Assembly: GCA_944390615.1 (NCBI GenBank)
Contig: CALXRJ010000086.1
Span: 1-16,568, forward strand
Direction: 5' to 3'
Length of the DNA stretch: 16,568 bases
Source of the DNA: an uncultured Clostridia bacterium
GTDB taxonomy: Bacteria > Bacillota > Clostridia > TANB77 > CAG-508
Below the pieces are notes generated by a model. That model was not told the DNA's origin and did not search any database. It saw only the letters and a list, made by a program, of their open reading frames with translations. The position numbers were made by a program, and so were the translations under genes. This document shows, piece by piece, positions 6,029 to 14,463 of the stretch (its first letter is position 1; every line of letters starts with the position of its first letter).

Positions 6029-7426
6029 ATGGCAACAAATCTATTAATTTGTACGGAAAATTTAGGAACAGGTGGGGTAGAAACAGTAGTTTTTAATCAA
6101 GCAATTGCCTTAAAAGAAAAGAAAAATCAGGTATATATTTTATCTGGTGATGGAGAATATAGAGAAAAGATAGAAGAAAAGGGAATGGAATGGTTTCCTT
6201 ATGATTTCCAAGCAAAAAATACATTTGACACACAAGATGTGGAAAAAGTGGTTTCTTTTATCAAAGAAAAAAATATTCAACAAATTCATGTCCATAAAAT
6301 GATTTGTATACCATTTATGCTAATGGTATGTAGTAAAGTAAATGTGCCTTATGTTGTTTATGTACATGATGAATTGCCAGAGACATATGAATGGTTTATC
6401 AACAATTTTAATATATATGATTTATCTTTAAAACTATTTTTTGAAAATGCTTTCAAAATTATTTGTATTTCGGAAAATGCAAAAAAATATAATCAAAAAT
6501 ATTTAGGAATTGATGATAGCAAATATTTGGTCATCAAAAATAGTATTAATTTTGATTTATACAAGTGTGATCATACCATGCAAAAAAATTTACCAGAAAA
6601 TTTTGCTATTGTTAGCAGAATTGCACATGAAAAATTTACCTCTGTTAAAAATTCAATAGAACTATTTTGTGCATATTCTGATCAAGTAGATTTTTCCACC
6701 AAACTTACCATCATAGGAAGTGGAGATAGAGTAGAAGATTTAAAAGAAATGATAGAAAGTAAGAAACAACGTTATTGGATTGAATATCAAGGGGCAACCA
6801 ATGATGTAATTTCTGTTATCAATCAAAATGATGTGGTACTTGGCATGAATCGATGTGCATTAGAAGCAATGGCTATCAAAAGAATAGTCGTTTTAAGTGG
6901 TTATCAGAATTTAAAAGGGATGATAAAGCCAGAAAATATTGATTTAGCATTAGAAGATAATTTATCTGGTAATAATTTAGAAAGTCTATCCTTAGAAAAG
7001 CAAGTACAAGAATTATTAACTCTTTCTCAGGAAAAAATAGAAAAAATAACAGAAGAAAATTACAAAAAATTAGTAGAAAAAAATAATATGCTAGATAATC
7101 TTTATATCATACCAGAAGAAGTAGAGCAACATAAAATGGATTATGAGCTGATTTTTCCTGAGATAAATAAAATATTTCAAAAAATTAGTAATCTAAAACA
7201 AGAAAATGATAATATATGGAAAGAAAGAGAATATTTTAAAGAACAAGCTGAATGGAAAGAAACAGAAATTACAAATTTAAAACAAGAAAAAGAAGAACTA
7301 ATGAGAGAAAAAAGTAAACTTTTAGAAGAAAATAAAAAAGATAAAGAAGAACTAATGGCTATTAAAAATAGGAAAATATACAAATTACTAAGCAGAATCA
7401 CGCATAATACAAAATTTAAGTTTTGA
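6029..7426 (+). CDS. GT-B fold glycosyltransferase (family 4-like) with C-terminal coiled coil
   Basis: A 465-residue cytoplasmic glycosyltransferase, probably adding a sugar to the lipid-linked polymer. The N-terminal Rossmann half starts with the glycine motif GTGGVE (13-18). The C-terminal half starts near VSRIAHEKF (195-203) and contains the donor-binding stretch GMNRCALEAMA (272-282), where Glu279 is the likely family-4 catalytic or ribose-contacting Glu. Residues about 385-445 are a strongly charged coiled coil that ends in a basic segment. It probably mediates oligomerisation or contact with a partner. Within it KEELM occurs twice, 18 residues apart. The ribosome site AAAGGAG (6017-6023) supports the ATG at 6029. 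Donor and acceptor sugars cannot be read from the sequence. Confidence 0.82.
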   Translation: MATNLLICTENLGTGGVETVVFNQAIALKEKKNQVYILSGDGEYREKIEEKGMEWFPYDFQAKNTFDTQDVEKVVSFIKEKNIQQIHVHKMICIPFMLMVCSKVNVPYVVYVHDELPETYEWFINNFNIYDLSLKLFFENAFKIICISENAKKYNQKYLGIDDSKYLVIKNSINFDLYKCDHTMQKNLPENFAIVSRIAHEKFTSVKNSIELFCAYSDQVDFSTKLTIIGSGDRVEDLKEMIESKKQRYWIEYQGATNDVISVINQNDVVLGMNRCALEAMAIKRIVVLSGYQNLKGMIKPENIDLALEDNLSGNNLESLSLEKQVQELLTLSQEKIEKITEENYKKLVEKNNMLDNLYIIPEEVEQHKMDYELIFPEINKIFQKISNLKQENDNIWKEREYFKEQAEWKETEITNLKQEKEELMREKSKLLEENKKDKEELMAIKNRKIYKLLSRITHNTKFKF

Positions 7427-7450
7427 CAATATAGTAAAATGTGATATAAT
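7423..7450 (+). promoter_or_regulatory. Near-consensus internal promoter before the ABC exporter genes
   Basis: A perfect TTGACA (7423-7428) and a perfect TATAAT (7445-7450) are separated by 16 bp, with TG at 7442-7443 making an extended -10. The -35 box overlaps the TGA stop (7424-7426) of the preceding gene. It should drive the exporter and downstream genes independently of the promoter at 5901. Confidence 0.85.
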
Positions 7451-7520
7451 AGCTCCAAATATAAAAGAAGAAGAAAAAATACGAAATAAATGGTTCCAAA
7501 TTGGGAAAGGAAGTAGAAAG

Positions 7521-8267
7521 ATGCAAGAACAAGAAGCAGATTATAAAATAGTAGTTGACAATGTATATAAGACATTTAATGTTTATTTAGATAAAGCAAA
7601 TACCGTTAAAGAAAAACTGCTATTTTTATTTAGTAGAAATCGAAAAGAAAAGAGGGAAGTTTTAAAAGGGATTAATTTAAAAATAAAAAAAGGAGAAGTA
7701 GTTGCTTTAATTGGAACAAATGGAAGTGGAAAATCCACTTTATTGAAACTTATGACAAAAATTATTTATCCCAATAAAGGCAAAATCATAACAGATGGAA
7801 AATTAACTTCTCTTTTAGAATTAGGCGCTGGATTTCATCCAGATTTTTCGGGAAGAGAAAATATCTATTTTAATGCTTCTATTTTTGGTTTAACCAAAAA
7901 AGAGATTGATGAAAGACTAGAAGATATCATCGAATTTTCTGAACTAAGGCCTTATATCGATAATCCAGTAAGAACCTATTCATCTGGTATGTATATGAGA
8001 CTTGCCTTTGCGGTAGCCATTAATGTAGATGCTGATATTTTATTAATTGACGAAATTTTATCTGTTGGAGATGAACATTTCCAAAATAAATGTTTTAATA
8101 AAATGCTAGATTTAAAGGCAAAGGGAAAAACCATGGTATTTGTAACCCATAGTATGCAATCTGTCAGAAATTTATGTGATAGAGCAGTATGGTTATCTAA
8201 TGGAGAAATCAAAATGGATGGAGATACAAACAAAGTAGTAGATGAATATATCAAACAAACAACATAG
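7521..8267 (+). CDS. ATP-binding subunit of polysaccharide ABC exporter (Wzt/TagH/RgpD type)
   Basis: The 248-residue ATPase of an exporter that would move lipid-linked polysaccharide across the membrane with the permease encoded at 10580. Motifs present: Walker A GTNGSGKST (65-73), the signature YSSGMYMRLAFA (153-164), Walker B DILLIDE (172-178), D-loop SVGD (181-184) and switch His210. The SSGM signature and LELGAGFHPDFSGREN stretch are characteristic of the polysaccharide/teichoic-acid exporter family. It ends at the core domain and lacks the C-terminal carbohydrate-binding domain of O9a-type Wzt, so it resembles RgpD and short Wzt forms. The ribosome site GGAAAGGAAG precedes the ATG at 7521. 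The cognate permease gene is separated from it by a 2.3-kb glycosyltransferase gene. Confidence 0.92.
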   Translation: MQEQEADYKIVVDNVYKTFNVYLDKANTVKEKLLFLFSRNRKEKREVLKGINLKIKKGEVVALIGTNGSGKSTLLKLMTKIIYPNKGKIITDGKLTSLLELGAGFHPDFSGRENIYFNASIFGLTKKEIDERLEDIIEFSELRPYIDNPVRTYSSGMYMRLAFAVAINVDADILLIDEILSVGDEHFQNKCFNKMLDLKAKGKTMVFVTHSMQSVRNLCDRAVWLSNGEIKMDGDTNKVVDEYIKQTT

Positions 8268-8282
8268 AGGAGGTATATAAGA

Positions 8283-10580
8283 GTGAATTTTAATTATAGT
8301 TTAGAACCAGGAAGAAGGCTGAAAAAAGTTGAGGAAACAGTTGAAGAGATGGAACCACAAATAACAGTTGTAACACCTTTTTATAATACAAGAAAAGAAT
8401 TAATACAAGGAACAGTCAATGCAATATTAAATCAAACCTATCCATATTTTGAATGGCTGATTATAGACGATGGTTCTACAAATGAGGAAAGTTTAGAAAA
8501 TTTAAATAAAATAGAAAAAATGGATAGCAGAATTAAAGTTTTTCATAAGCCAAATGAAGGATTAGCACAAACAAGAGATTATGGAGCAAGACAAGCTTCG
8601 AAAAGTTCTAAATACCTTTTATTTATTGATGATGATGATCAAATAGACAATACTTTTATGGAATGTGCCTATTGGACATTAGAGACTCATCCGGAAGCAA
8701 CTTGGGCTTATGCTGATTCGGTTGGATTTGGAGCCCAAGAATATGTATGGAGAAAGTGGTATAATCCAGAAAGACAGAAAAAAGAAAATAACCTAGTTTC
8801 CATTAATTTCATTAGAAAATCTGATTTTTTTGAAGCTGGTGGATATGAATTAAAAGAAAAAAGTGTTTATGAAGATTGGAATTTTTGGCTAAAGTTAATC
8901 GCCAGGAAAAAGTATCCAATTAGAATGAGCTCAATTAGTTTATGGTATAGAAGAAAAGATGTAACAGATGGAGAGCTTGCAAAAGCAAGAGCAAATCATG
9001 AAAAGGCAATGTCATATATAAAACAAACAGCAAGCACAATACAAGAAACCAAAAAAGGAATTCAATACCCAAAACAAGATTACAATTGGGATAGCATTCC
9101 AGATGAAATAAAAGACATGCCAATACCAGTTTTGAAGAAAAATAATAAAATAAAAATACTGATGATGGTACCTTGGATGGTAACTGGCGGAGGAGATAAA
9201 TTCAATTTAGATTTGGTAAAAAATAGCAATCAAGATAAATTTGAATTTATTATCCTATCTACCTTACCAAGTGCAAATGAATGGAAACAGGAATTTGAAC
9301 AATATGCTACAGTTTATGATTTAACCTCATTTTTAGATAGAAAATATTGGATAAGTTTTATAAATTATCTGATCCAAAAAAATAATATTGATTTAATATT
9401 AAATACTTGTTGCCAATTTGGATATAATGCATTACCATATTTAAAAGCAAGGTATCCGAATATTCCAATTTTAGATTATGTGCATATGGAAGAATGGTAT
9501 TGGAGAAATGGTGGATATTCAAGAGATGCTGCTGGATTTCAATCTGTTATTGATAAAACTTTAGTATGTAATCGAAATAGTGAAGAGATATTAAAGAATT
9601 ATTTTGGAAAAGATAAAGAGGAAGTTGAAACAGTATATATTGGTGTAGATCAAGAAAAATTTAATCCAGAAAAATATGCAAAAGAAGAAATTTTAAATAA
9701 GCTAGGAATAAAAGCAGAAAACAAATATATTTTAAGTTATATATGTAGAATAGCAAATCAAAAAAGACCCTATTTGCTTTTAGAGATTATAAAAAAATTA
9801 AAACAAAAAATGGATAATTTTCTAGTAGTTGTGGCAGGAGATGGGCCAATGCTAAAAGAAATAAAAAATAAAGCAAAAGCAATGAAAATTTCAGAAAATA
9901 TTATATTTTTAGGGAATTGTTCAGATACAGCTCAAATCTATGCCATCAGTGATATAACCATAAACTGTTCCATCAAAGAAGGAATTGCCTTAACATCTTA
10001 TGAGTCATTATCTATGGGAGTACCAGTTATTTCATCTGATGTTGGTGGACAAAAAGAATTAATTAATAAAGATGTTGGAAAAGTTGTCAAATGTTATCAA
10101 AAAGAAACAGAAATCAATAATTATAATTATCAAGAAGAAGAAATAGAACAATATGTTACAGCAATCGAAGAAATCATCCATCATATTGATGCCTATAAAG
10201 CAAATTGCAGAAAACGTATTTTAGATGAATTTACCATAAAAAGTATGATTTCAAAAATGGAAAATATTTTTGAAAATACGGTAAAAACACCAAATACGAA
10301 AAAAATAGAAAACGGAAAGGCACTTAAACAATGTACAAATCTAACAAAAGAATTTATTACATCACATATGATGGGAACTGCACAAGAGTATGAATGGACA
10401 GCTAAAGAATTTAACAAAAATAATATTGATCGAGATTATGAATTTGAACAAAAACAAAATAAGTATGATTATTATGAACAAACTTTAGAATATAAAATAA
10501 AACATCCAATCGTAGTGGTGCTAAGAAAACTAGGAATTTACGATAAACTAAAACAAATAATAGGATGGGAGAAACATTAA
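8283..10580 (+). CDS. Bifunctional GT2-GT4 glycosyltransferase
   Basis: A 765-residue protein with two glycosyltransferase modules. Residues about 26-250 form a GT-A family-2 domain with DDGS (62-65), the metal-binding DDDD (116-119) and YEDWNFW (196-202), which holds the probable catalytic acid. Residues about 288-665 form a GT-B family-4 domain: TGGGDK (301-306), the second-half start SYICRIANQKRP (485-496), and the E-x7-E motif from Glu566 to Glu574 in KEGIALTSYES. The remaining 100 residues are charged and end in a basic helix that may bind the membrane. The start is GTG, supported by AGGAGG at 8268-8273. It probably adds two different sugars in sequence to the growing polymer. It lies between the ATPase and permease genes of the exporter. 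Confidence 0.88.
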   Translation: MNFNYSLEPGRRLKKVEETVEEMEPQITVVTPFYNTRKELIQGTVNAILNQTYPYFEWLIIDDGSTNEESLENLNKIEKMDSRIKVFHKPNEGLAQTRDYGARQASKSSKYLLFIDDDDQIDNTFMECAYWTLETHPEATWAYADSVGFGAQEYVWRKWYNPERQKKENNLVSINFIRKSDFFEAGGYELKEKSVYEDWNFWLKLIARKKYPIRMSSISLWYRRKDVTDGELAKARANHEKAMSYIKQTASTIQETKKGIQYPKQDYNWDSIPDEIKDMPIPVLKKNNKIKILMMVPWMVTGGGDKFNLDLVKNSNQDKFEFIILSTLPSANEWKQEFEQYATVYDLTSFLDRKYWISFINYLIQKNNIDLILNTCCQFGYNALPYLKARYPNIPILDYVHMEEWYWRNGGYSRDAAGFQSVIDKTLVCNRNSEEILKNYFGKDKEEVETVYIGVDQEKFNPEKYAKEEILNKLGIKAENKYILSYICRIANQKRPYLLLEIIKKLKQKMDNFLVVVAGDGPMLKEIKNKAKAMKISENIIFLGNCSDTAQIYAISDITINCSIKEGIALTSYESLSMGVPVISSDVGGQKELINKDVGKVVKCYQKETEINNYNYQEEEIEQYVTAIEEIIHHIDAYKANCRKRILDEFTIKSMISKMENIFENTVKTPNTKKIENGKALKQCTNLTKEFITSHMMGTAQEYEWTAKEFNKNNIDRDYEFEQKQNKYDYYEQTLEYKIKHPIVVVLRKLGIYDKLKQIIGWEKH

Positions 10581-11356
10581 TGGAAAACGTATTTAAAAAT
10601 TTATACAATTATAGGGAATTATTGAAAACGAGTGTAAAAAAAGAAGTAAGAAGTAAATACAAAAACTCCTTTTTAGGAGTTTTGTGGTCATTTTTAAATC
10701 CTTTGCTTCAAATAGCTGTTTATGCTCTTATATTTTCATTGATATTAAGTAACCAGCAACCACATTATGCGGTATTTTTATGTTGTGGATTAATTCCTTG
10801 GACATTTTTTTCATCTGCCATAAATAAAGCCGCTTTTACTTTTATTGAAAATGGAAATATTATCAAAAAGGTATATTTTCCAAGAGAAATTATACCGATC
10901 TCTGTTGTAACAGGAGAAACGATCAATTTCTTAATATCAACTATTATTATACTTGGGTTTGTTATTTTTAACGGATTAGGTATATCGAAATATATTCTGT
11001 TATACCCAATTATTTTAATTGCACAATATTTAATTGTTTTGGCAATTTCCTTTATCATTTCAAGTGTATGTGTTTATTTAAGAGATTTACAACACTTTGT
11101 TGGAATTGCATTACAATTATTATTTTATGCGGCCCCAATTGTTTATTCACCAAGTAGTATACCAGAGAATTATCAATGGATATTGAAATATAATCCAATG
11201 ACCTATATTATTAATGCTTATCGAGATATTTTTTATCATCAAACTATGATAGATATCAAACATATATTAATTGTTCTTTTAATTGGTGTTATAGGATGTA
11301 TCGTAGGATATTTTATTTTTAGTAAACTACAAAAAGGATTTGCAGAACAATTATAG
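10580..11356 (+). CDS. Permease subunit of polysaccharide ABC exporter (Wzm/TagG/RgpC type)
   Basis: A 258-residue integral membrane protein with about six membrane helices, pairing with the ATPase encoded at 7521. Recognisable family stretches are RSKYKNSFLGVLWSFLNPL (24-42), IIKKVYFPREIIP (94-106), YLRDLQHF (166-173) and YNPMTYIINAYRDIFY (204-219). I place the start at the ATG at 10580, which overlaps the preceding stop as TAATG and has GGGAG (10567-10571) eight bases upstream. The in-frame ATG at 10565 adds five residues and lacks a ribosome site. The protein resembles ABC-2 exporters of teichoic acid, O-antigen and rhamnose polymers. Confidence 0.9.
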   Translation: MENVFKNLYNYRELLKTSVKKEVRSKYKNSFLGVLWSFLNPLLQIAVYALIFSLILSNQQPHYAVFLCCGLIPWTFFSSAINKAAFTFIENGNIIKKVYFPREIIPISVVTGETINFLISTIIILGFVIFNGLGISKYILLYPIILIAQYLIVLAISFIISSVCVYLRDLQHFVGIALQLLFYAAPIVYSPSSIPENYQWILKYNPMTYIINAYRDIFYHQTMIDIKHILIVLLIGVIGCIVGYFIFSKLQKGFAEQL

Positions 11357-11382
11357 AATAAATTTCATATAGGGAGAATAAT

Positions 11383-12861
11383 TTGAAAATGAAAGAGAAA
11401 ATAAAGGAACTATTAACCAATCAAAATTTATGGTTTTTTACCTTAATTACGGTTCTATTTTTTGGTATTTTATTAAGAATGGAATTTGCAATTGATTCTT
11501 ATGCTACACTTACCTTTTCTATGGAAGAGCTAATTTCCCAATTCGCACCATTAGGAAGATTTGTTATTTTATGGGTAGGGGGTATCATCCATTTATTCAA
11601 CTTAAAGTCAGAAACAATCTATATGCTTTCCTACTTAGTAGCTATCCTTTGTATGATAATTAGTTTATATAAATTGTATCAAATGATAAAAATAGATGTA
11701 CAAAATCCAATCGCAAAAAAAATCATACCAATTCTAATTCTCTTAAATGCTTTTTCAATTGAACTATTTTTGTTTATTGAAAAAGGAGTTATGTTATTTG
11801 GCGTATGTATGTGTGTGTTTGCAGCAAGTGATATCAAAAAATGGTTAGAAACCAAGAAAAAAAGATATCTTCTTACTACGTTTATTTTTATGTTATTAGC
11901 CAACTTTTCTTATCAAGGAGTGGTAGGGATTTTTGTTGCCATATCTTTGGTATATATATTAAAATATGCAAAAAATATGAAACAATTTATAGTAAATAAT
12001 GTAGTTGTAGCACTAAGTTATGGAATTCCTGCTATAATAGACTATGTTTTAGTAAGGCTGATTTATTCTTCTGGCAGAGTAAGTGGAAACATTAATTTAG
12101 CAGAATCTGTGCGAAAAGTAATTGTTAATACACAAGATATGATTACTTCTACTTATGGTATTTTACCAAAATATTTTTTGATGATTGCAATTTTAATAGT
12201 AATCATTCTATTAGTTTATGCCATCCTAAAACAAAAAGTAGAAAGAAAAACAAAAATAATAGATCTTTTAAAGATAATCTATATTTTAGCAGGTGTTATG
12301 GTAGCAACAGTTGCACCTCAACTTATGCAGAATACAGATGCGATTTGGTTTGTGGCAAGAAGTACTTATACCTATGCTTCTTTATTTGGAATTTTAGTTC
12401 TTTACTTATGTATGAATTATAAAATCAATCCAATTTCACAAGGGATCATGATGGTATTAAGTATTGTTTTACTGATAGTTCAATTTGCTAGATTTAATGT
12501 AATTTTAACAGATCGCTATAAAGTAAATGCTATGGATTATGAAATAACAAGAAAAATTATGCAGCAAATGGATGAATATGAAAAACAAACTGGTAATCAA
12601 ATTACAAAGGTTGCCATATATGAAGATAATTCTTTACAGTTTACTTATTATGGCATTTTTTCAACAGGAGATACAAATTTAAAAGCATATTATAAAGACT
12701 GGAGTATCCAATATATTATTCGCTATTATTCCGGAAAATACTTGGAACTAGTAGACCAAGATACCAACATGGCGCAAGCATTTAAAGAACAAGATTGGAC
12801 AAGTTTTAAAGAAGAACAAGTAATCTTTGAAGGAGATACTTTACATATATGCAGATATTAA
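11383..12861 (+). CDS. Polytopic membrane protein, GtrII-like glycosyltransferase candidate
   Basis: A 492-residue protein with about ten membrane helices in residues 15-376 and a soluble C-terminal domain (377-492). The first extracytoplasmic loop carries IDSYATL (37-43) and APLGRF (55-60), resembling the acidic-residue/GR pattern of the GtrII glucosyltransferase family. Such proteins take a sugar from an undecaprenyl-phosphate carrier and add it to a surface polymer outside the membrane. GtrB-type genes three steps downstream could supply the donor. The likely start is TTG at 11383, six bases after AGGGAG (11371-11376). The ATG at 11389 is an alternative with wider spacing. The family call rests on weak motifs; a polysaccharide membrane protein of other function remains possible. 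Confidence 0.68.
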   Translation: MKMKEKIKELLTNQNLWFFTLITVLFFGILLRMEFAIDSYATLTFSMEELISQFAPLGRFVILWVGGIIHLFNLKSETIYMLSYLVAILCMIISLYKLYQMIKIDVQNPIAKKIIPILILLNAFSIELFLFIEKGVMLFGVCMCVFAASDIKKWLETKKKRYLLTTFIFMLLANFSYQGVVGIFVAISLVYILKYAKNMKQFIVNNVVVALSYGIPAIIDYVLVRLIYSSGRVSGNINLAESVRKVIVNTQDMITSTYGILPKYFLMIAILIVIILLVYAILKQKVERKTKIIDLLKIIYILAGVMVATVAPQLMQNTDAIWFVARSTYTYASLFGILVLYLCMNYKINPISQGIMMVLSIVLLIVQFARFNVILTDRYKVNAMDYEITRKIMQQMDEYEKQTGNQITKVAIYEDNSLQFTYYGIFSTGDTNLKAYYKDWSIQYIIRYYSGKYLELVDQDTNMAQAFKEQDWTSFKEEQVIFEGDTLHICRY

Positions 12862-12871
12862 GGGAGGAAAT

Positions 12872-14392
12872 ATGTTAAACAAATTAGCGAAAAATACAGT
12901 GGCAGTTATAGCAATTATCATATTAGTTATTTTTACTATAATGAGTTTATTTTACTTGGTAACCGTAAAAAATTACTATGAAAATGTTTTTATTGAATTA
13001 ACAACAAGTATAGGACTTTTAAAATATTTGTTAATTGATTTCCTATTAATTGTGATATTAAAAATATTGGATTTAAAACTTCCTAAAAATAATAAAAAAG
13101 TAGAAATGGGAAAAAAAGTATTTTGGGGTGTTGCCATTGTCATTTATGCTTTTGTTTCAATCAACTGGATTAAAAGTTCAACCATAGAGCCAATTGATGA
13201 TTCAAAAAGTGTAAATGATTTGGCAGTACAGTTAGCTCAAGGAGATATCGAAAGCATCCGAACCAGTGGCTATATTGAAAAATATCCTAACCAAATTGGA
13301 ACGATTCTAGTATTTACTACAATTTATAAAATTTTTGGAACAACCAATTTTAGGGTAATACAATATATAAATGTTTTGGCTAATATCATGACAATTGTAT
13401 TTTTATATTTCATAGCCAAAAAATTACAAAAAAAATATCCCATTAGTCTAACTGCTTGTTGGGTAATATCTTTAACCTTTATCCCACTCATATTACTAAC
13501 CACTTATGTTTATGGTGACTATATTGGTTTAGCCTTTAGTGTGATGGGGTTATATTTTATCATTTCTTATCAACAAAAAAAGAAGATTTGGAAATTATTA
13601 TTATCTGCTATTTGTATGGCTCTTGCTTATTTTACGAAAATGAATTATATCATAGTAGTAATTGCAATTCTTCTTTATTTAGGTTTTTATTTGCTACTAG
13701 AAAAAGAAAAAAAAGAGATAGCAAAATCAATAGGAACCATCGTCTTATTTGCTTGTATTGCAATATTGCCTTTCCAATTGGTAAAAACGTATTGCTTGCA
13801 AAAATTTGCATATGACCCAAATCAAGCCATTCCAACAAGTGTATGGGTTTATATTGGAATGAATGAAAGTTATAAAGCAAATGGTTGGTATAGTGATGTA
13901 GCTAATGAAGCATGGGATGATACACCACTTGCCCATGAGACTTATCCACAAAAAATAAAAACCAGAATCAAAGAATTATTACAAGCACCAAAATATACCT
14001 ATCAATTTTACAAAGATAAAACCATTTCTGGCTGGATGGATCCTTATTTTGAAAGTATTTGGTACAATGTGGTAGGGGATGATAAAGACCAAGTCATGAA
14101 GGAAATTATGGATGGTAAAAATTATCAAAGAGGAGAAACTTATCAAAAAGCAATTATTATCTTATTATATGGAGGAGCTTTTCTTGCTGTAGTAAAAAAT
14201 CGAAAAAATTTAAGTAATGAATTATTATTATTGATGATGATTTTTATAGGAGGCGTCCTTTTCCATACCATTTGGGAAATGAAGTCACGTTATACACTTC
14301 CTTATGTTATTATGCTGATACCAGTATCTTCTATTGGTATACAATCTATCGTAGACAAAATAAATTTCAAAAAATTTTTACAAAAGAAGTAA
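12872..14392 (+). CDS. Polytopic membrane protein, GT-C (GT39/PMT-like) glycosyltransferase candidate
   Basis: A 506-residue protein with about eleven membrane helices. The loop after the early helices contains PIDDSKSVND (107-116), an acidic pair at the position of the catalytic acidic motif of GT-C enzymes, followed by YPNQIG (138-143). A large extracytoplasmic segment (about 325-420) lies before the last helices. GT-C enzymes transfer sugars from a polyprenyl-phosphate carrier to polymers outside the membrane. I prefer the ATG at 12872, preceded by AGGGAGG (12861-12867). The frame is open 15 codons further upstream, but that would overlap the preceding gene without a ribosome site. Acceptor and sugar are unknown. 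It may work with one of the two GtrB-type enzymes downstream. Confidence 0.72.
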   Translation: MLNKLAKNTVAVIAIIILVIFTIMSLFYLVTVKNYYENVFIELTTSIGLLKYLLIDFLLIVILKILDLKLPKNNKKVEMGKKVFWGVAIVIYAFVSINWIKSSTIEPIDDSKSVNDLAVQLAQGDIESIRTSGYIEKYPNQIGTILVFTTIYKIFGTTNFRVIQYINVLANIMTIVFLYFIAKKLQKKYPISLTACWVISLTFIPLILLTTYVYGDYIGLAFSVMGLYFIISYQQKKKIWKLLLSAICMALAYFTKMNYIIVVIAILLYLGFYLLLEKEKKEIAKSIGTIVLFACIAILPFQLVKTYCLQKFAYDPNQAIPTSVWVYIGMNESYKANGWYSDVANEAWDDTPLAHETYPQKIKTRIKELLQAPKYTYQFYKDKTISGWMDPYFESIWYNVVGDDKDQVMKEIMDGKNYQRGETYQKAIIILLYGGAFLAVVKNRKNLSNELLLLMMIFIGGVLFHTIWEMKSRYTLPYVIMLIPVSSIGIQSIVDKINFKKFLQKK

Positions 14393-14463
14393 AACGAATT
14401 CCGGGAAATGGAGAAAAAATGAAAAAATAGATTTTAGGAAAAAGGAAAGGAAAGTAGAGAAAT

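Noticed and set aside
7490..7516. Eight-codon frame (MVPNWERK) just before the ABC ATPase gene
   Set aside because: It lacks a convincing ribosome site of its own and ends within the ribosome site of the real gene, so chance occurrence is likely.
10565..10579. Upstream ATG start for the exporter permease
   Set aside because: It has no ribosome site, whereas ATG 10580 has GGGAG at good spacing and a TAATG stop-start overlap.
12827..12871. Upstream start for the second membrane protein
   Set aside because: It would overlap the previous gene by 35 bases without a ribosome site, whereas ATG 12872 follows AGGGAGG.
14408..14430. Mini-frames (MEKK and MKK) in the gap before the first GtrB gene
   Set aside because: Three to four codons in A-rich sequence, expected by chance.
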